DNA from: Magnetovibrio sp.
GTDB taxonomy: Bacteria; Pseudomonadota; Alphaproteobacteria; Rhodospirillales; Magnetovibrionaceae
Assembly (NCBI GenBank): GCA_016763255.1
Contig: JAESUA010000100.1
Coordinates: forward strand, 1 to 7,567
Length of the DNA stretch: 7,567 nucleotides
Reading direction: 5' to 3'
A model generated the notes under the pieces. That model searched no databases. It was given only the letters and a program-made list of their open reading frames with translations, and was not told the origin of the DNA. Of the stretch, positions 6,926-7,567 are shown one piece after another. The position numbers and the translations under genes are program-made. How positions within the stretch are numbered: position 1 is the stretch's first letter; every line of letters starts with the position of its first letter.

Positions 6926-6955
6926 CATTCTGCGTCTTGAAGGCGTAATTAACCG

Positions 6956-7079
6956 CCACGTACTCCATGAGGGAGTGCGATCTCGCACGTGGACGTGCGG
7001 CGCTGGTGCAAATTCACCAGATTGTCGCTCCGGTGTCTCTTGACCCAAACAAAAATGGGAGAGACGAGTGTCCGCGGAC
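6956..7079 (+). promoter_or_regulatory. Structured 5' leader of rpsB
   Basis: This stretch is packed with inverted repeats. CCACGT (6956-6961) pairs with ACGTGG (6987-6992) and encloses two abutting hairpins: ACTCC/GGAGT (6962-6966/6972-6976) and GCG/CGC (6977-6979/6984-6986). Together they form a three-way junction with no unpaired joints. CGCAC (6984-6988) can instead pair with GTGCG (6995-6999), which excludes the first fold. Further stems are CTGGTG/CACCAG (7003-7008/7015-7020), GTCTCT/AGAGAC (7035-7040/7060-7065, extended by CCC/GGG inside), and the palindrome GTCCGCGGAC (7070-7079). In E. coli and relatives, S2 represses its own operon through the rpsB leader; a similar role here is inference. 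I see no convincing rpsB promoter in 6908-6955. Confidence 0.55.
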
Positions 7080-7103
7080 GTTTAACCGGAAAAGGAATAC
7101 ATC

Positions 7104-7567
7104 ATGGCAATGCCAACCTTTACCATGCGCCAGCTGCTCGAAGCAGGCGTTCACTTTGGTCACTCTATCCGCCGCTGGAATCCCAAGATGGCTCCGTACC
7201 TGTTTGGTACGCGCAACGGCATTCACATCATCGATCTCGGCCAGACCGCGCCCTTGCTGGCCCGCGCTATGGAAGCCATTCGTGATGCCGTCGCCGGTGG
7301 TGGCCGCGTTTTGTTCGTCGGCACCAAGCGTCAGGCTTCTGAAAAAGTTGCTCAAACCGCGCGTGATTGCGGTCAGTATTTCGTCAACCACCGTTGGCTC
7401 GGCGGCATGATGACCAACTGGAACACCATTTCCGGTTCCATCAAGCGTCTGCGCGACCTCGACGGTCAGTTGGGCGATGTGGCCAAGGTTCAGGGTTTGA
7501 CCAAAAAAGAATTGCTTAAAATGACCCGCGAACGCGACAAGCTTGAACTTGCGTTGGGCGGCATCAA
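7104..7567 (+). CDS. rpsB: 30S ribosomal protein S2, 3'-truncated by window edge
   Basis: S2 is a late-assembling protein of the small ribosomal subunit, needed for binding of S1 and initiation. The first 154 codons are present and the frame is open to the window end; the family is usually about 240-260 residues. Family hallmarks are [13 protein letters not shown] at the start, [46 protein letters not shown] and KLELALGGI at the end of the window. The start at ATG 7104 gives the usual N-terminus and has AAAAGGA (7090-7096) 7 nt upstream. A sampled line (7261-7320) is about 67% GC. It is probably the first gene of an rpsB-tsf operon, with tsf beyond the window (from known gene order). Confidence 0.97.
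   Translation, partial: MAMPTFTMRQLLEAGVHFGHSIRRWNPKMAPYLFGTRNGIHIIDLGQTAPLLARAMEAIRDAVAGGGRVLFVGTKRQASEKVAQTARDCGQYFVNHRWLGGMMTNWNTISGSIKRLRDLDGQLGDVAKVQGLTKKELLKMTRERDKLELALGGI

Noticed and set aside
6923..6951. TTGCAT with TAATTA 17 nt downstream as the rpsB promoter
   Set aside because: TAATTA matches the -10 consensus at only two positions, and other spacings are no better than three.
3255..6955. Flanking direct repeats, integrase or insertion sequence marking cassette insertion
   Set aside because: I compared the edges by eye and found no convincing repeat, and no mobile-element gene is present.
6967..7410. Plus-strand open frame of 147 codons over the rpsB leader and gene
   Set aside because: It is out of frame with rpsB, which is certain, and covers the structured leader; its translation has no family features.

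Overview
The window looks like the chromosome of an alphaproteobacterium, probably near the Rhodospirillales. This rests on the alphaproteobacterial style of the DnaE and S2 proteins (S2 begins [20 protein letters not shown]) and is an inference without a database search. It has three parts: the 3' nine-tenths of dnaE (1-3254), a low-GC accessory cassette with its own upstream region (3255-6907), and the leader and first two-thirds of rpsB (6908-7567). All genes are on the + strand.

The middle part reads as a compact biosynthetic operon for a ribosomally made, post-translationally modified peptide (RiPP). It has a 62-residue precursor (3736-3924) ending in GCDSCTVCPCMICW, with five cysteines and a C-terminal tryptophan. 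Two different radical SAM/SPASM enzymes follow (4031-5536 and 5549-6907). The first appears to carry a PqqD-like leader-binding domain at its N-terminus and has an unusual SPDNGD sequence where most relatives have GGEP or GGDP. The second has a canonical CX3CX2C radical SAM motif, a GGEP motif and a canonical SPASM cysteine pattern. A perfect 12-bp stem-loop lies between the precursor and the first enzyme. This arrangement would be expected to give more precursor than enzyme. No protease, transporter, immunity or regulatory gene is linked.

Proposed working: the leader of the small peptide is bound by the N-terminal domain of the first enzyme. One or both radical SAM enzymes then modify the Cys-rich C-terminus, most plausibly by forming thioether bonds (sactipeptide or ranthipeptide type). 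The chemistry, the final product and its role cannot be read from sequence. I do not recognise this precursor/enzyme set as a named RiPP family.

Hand-counted 60-base samples give about 63-67% GC in dnaE and rpsB but only about 37-45% in the cassette. This suggests the cassette was acquired between two housekeeping genes, although no integrase, insertion sequence or target duplication is visible. The 481-bp region before the precursor is AT-rich and non-coding, with one good hairpin and a weak promoter candidate. The rpsB leader is dense in inverted repeats, including a tight three-way-junction fold that competes with an alternative hairpin.
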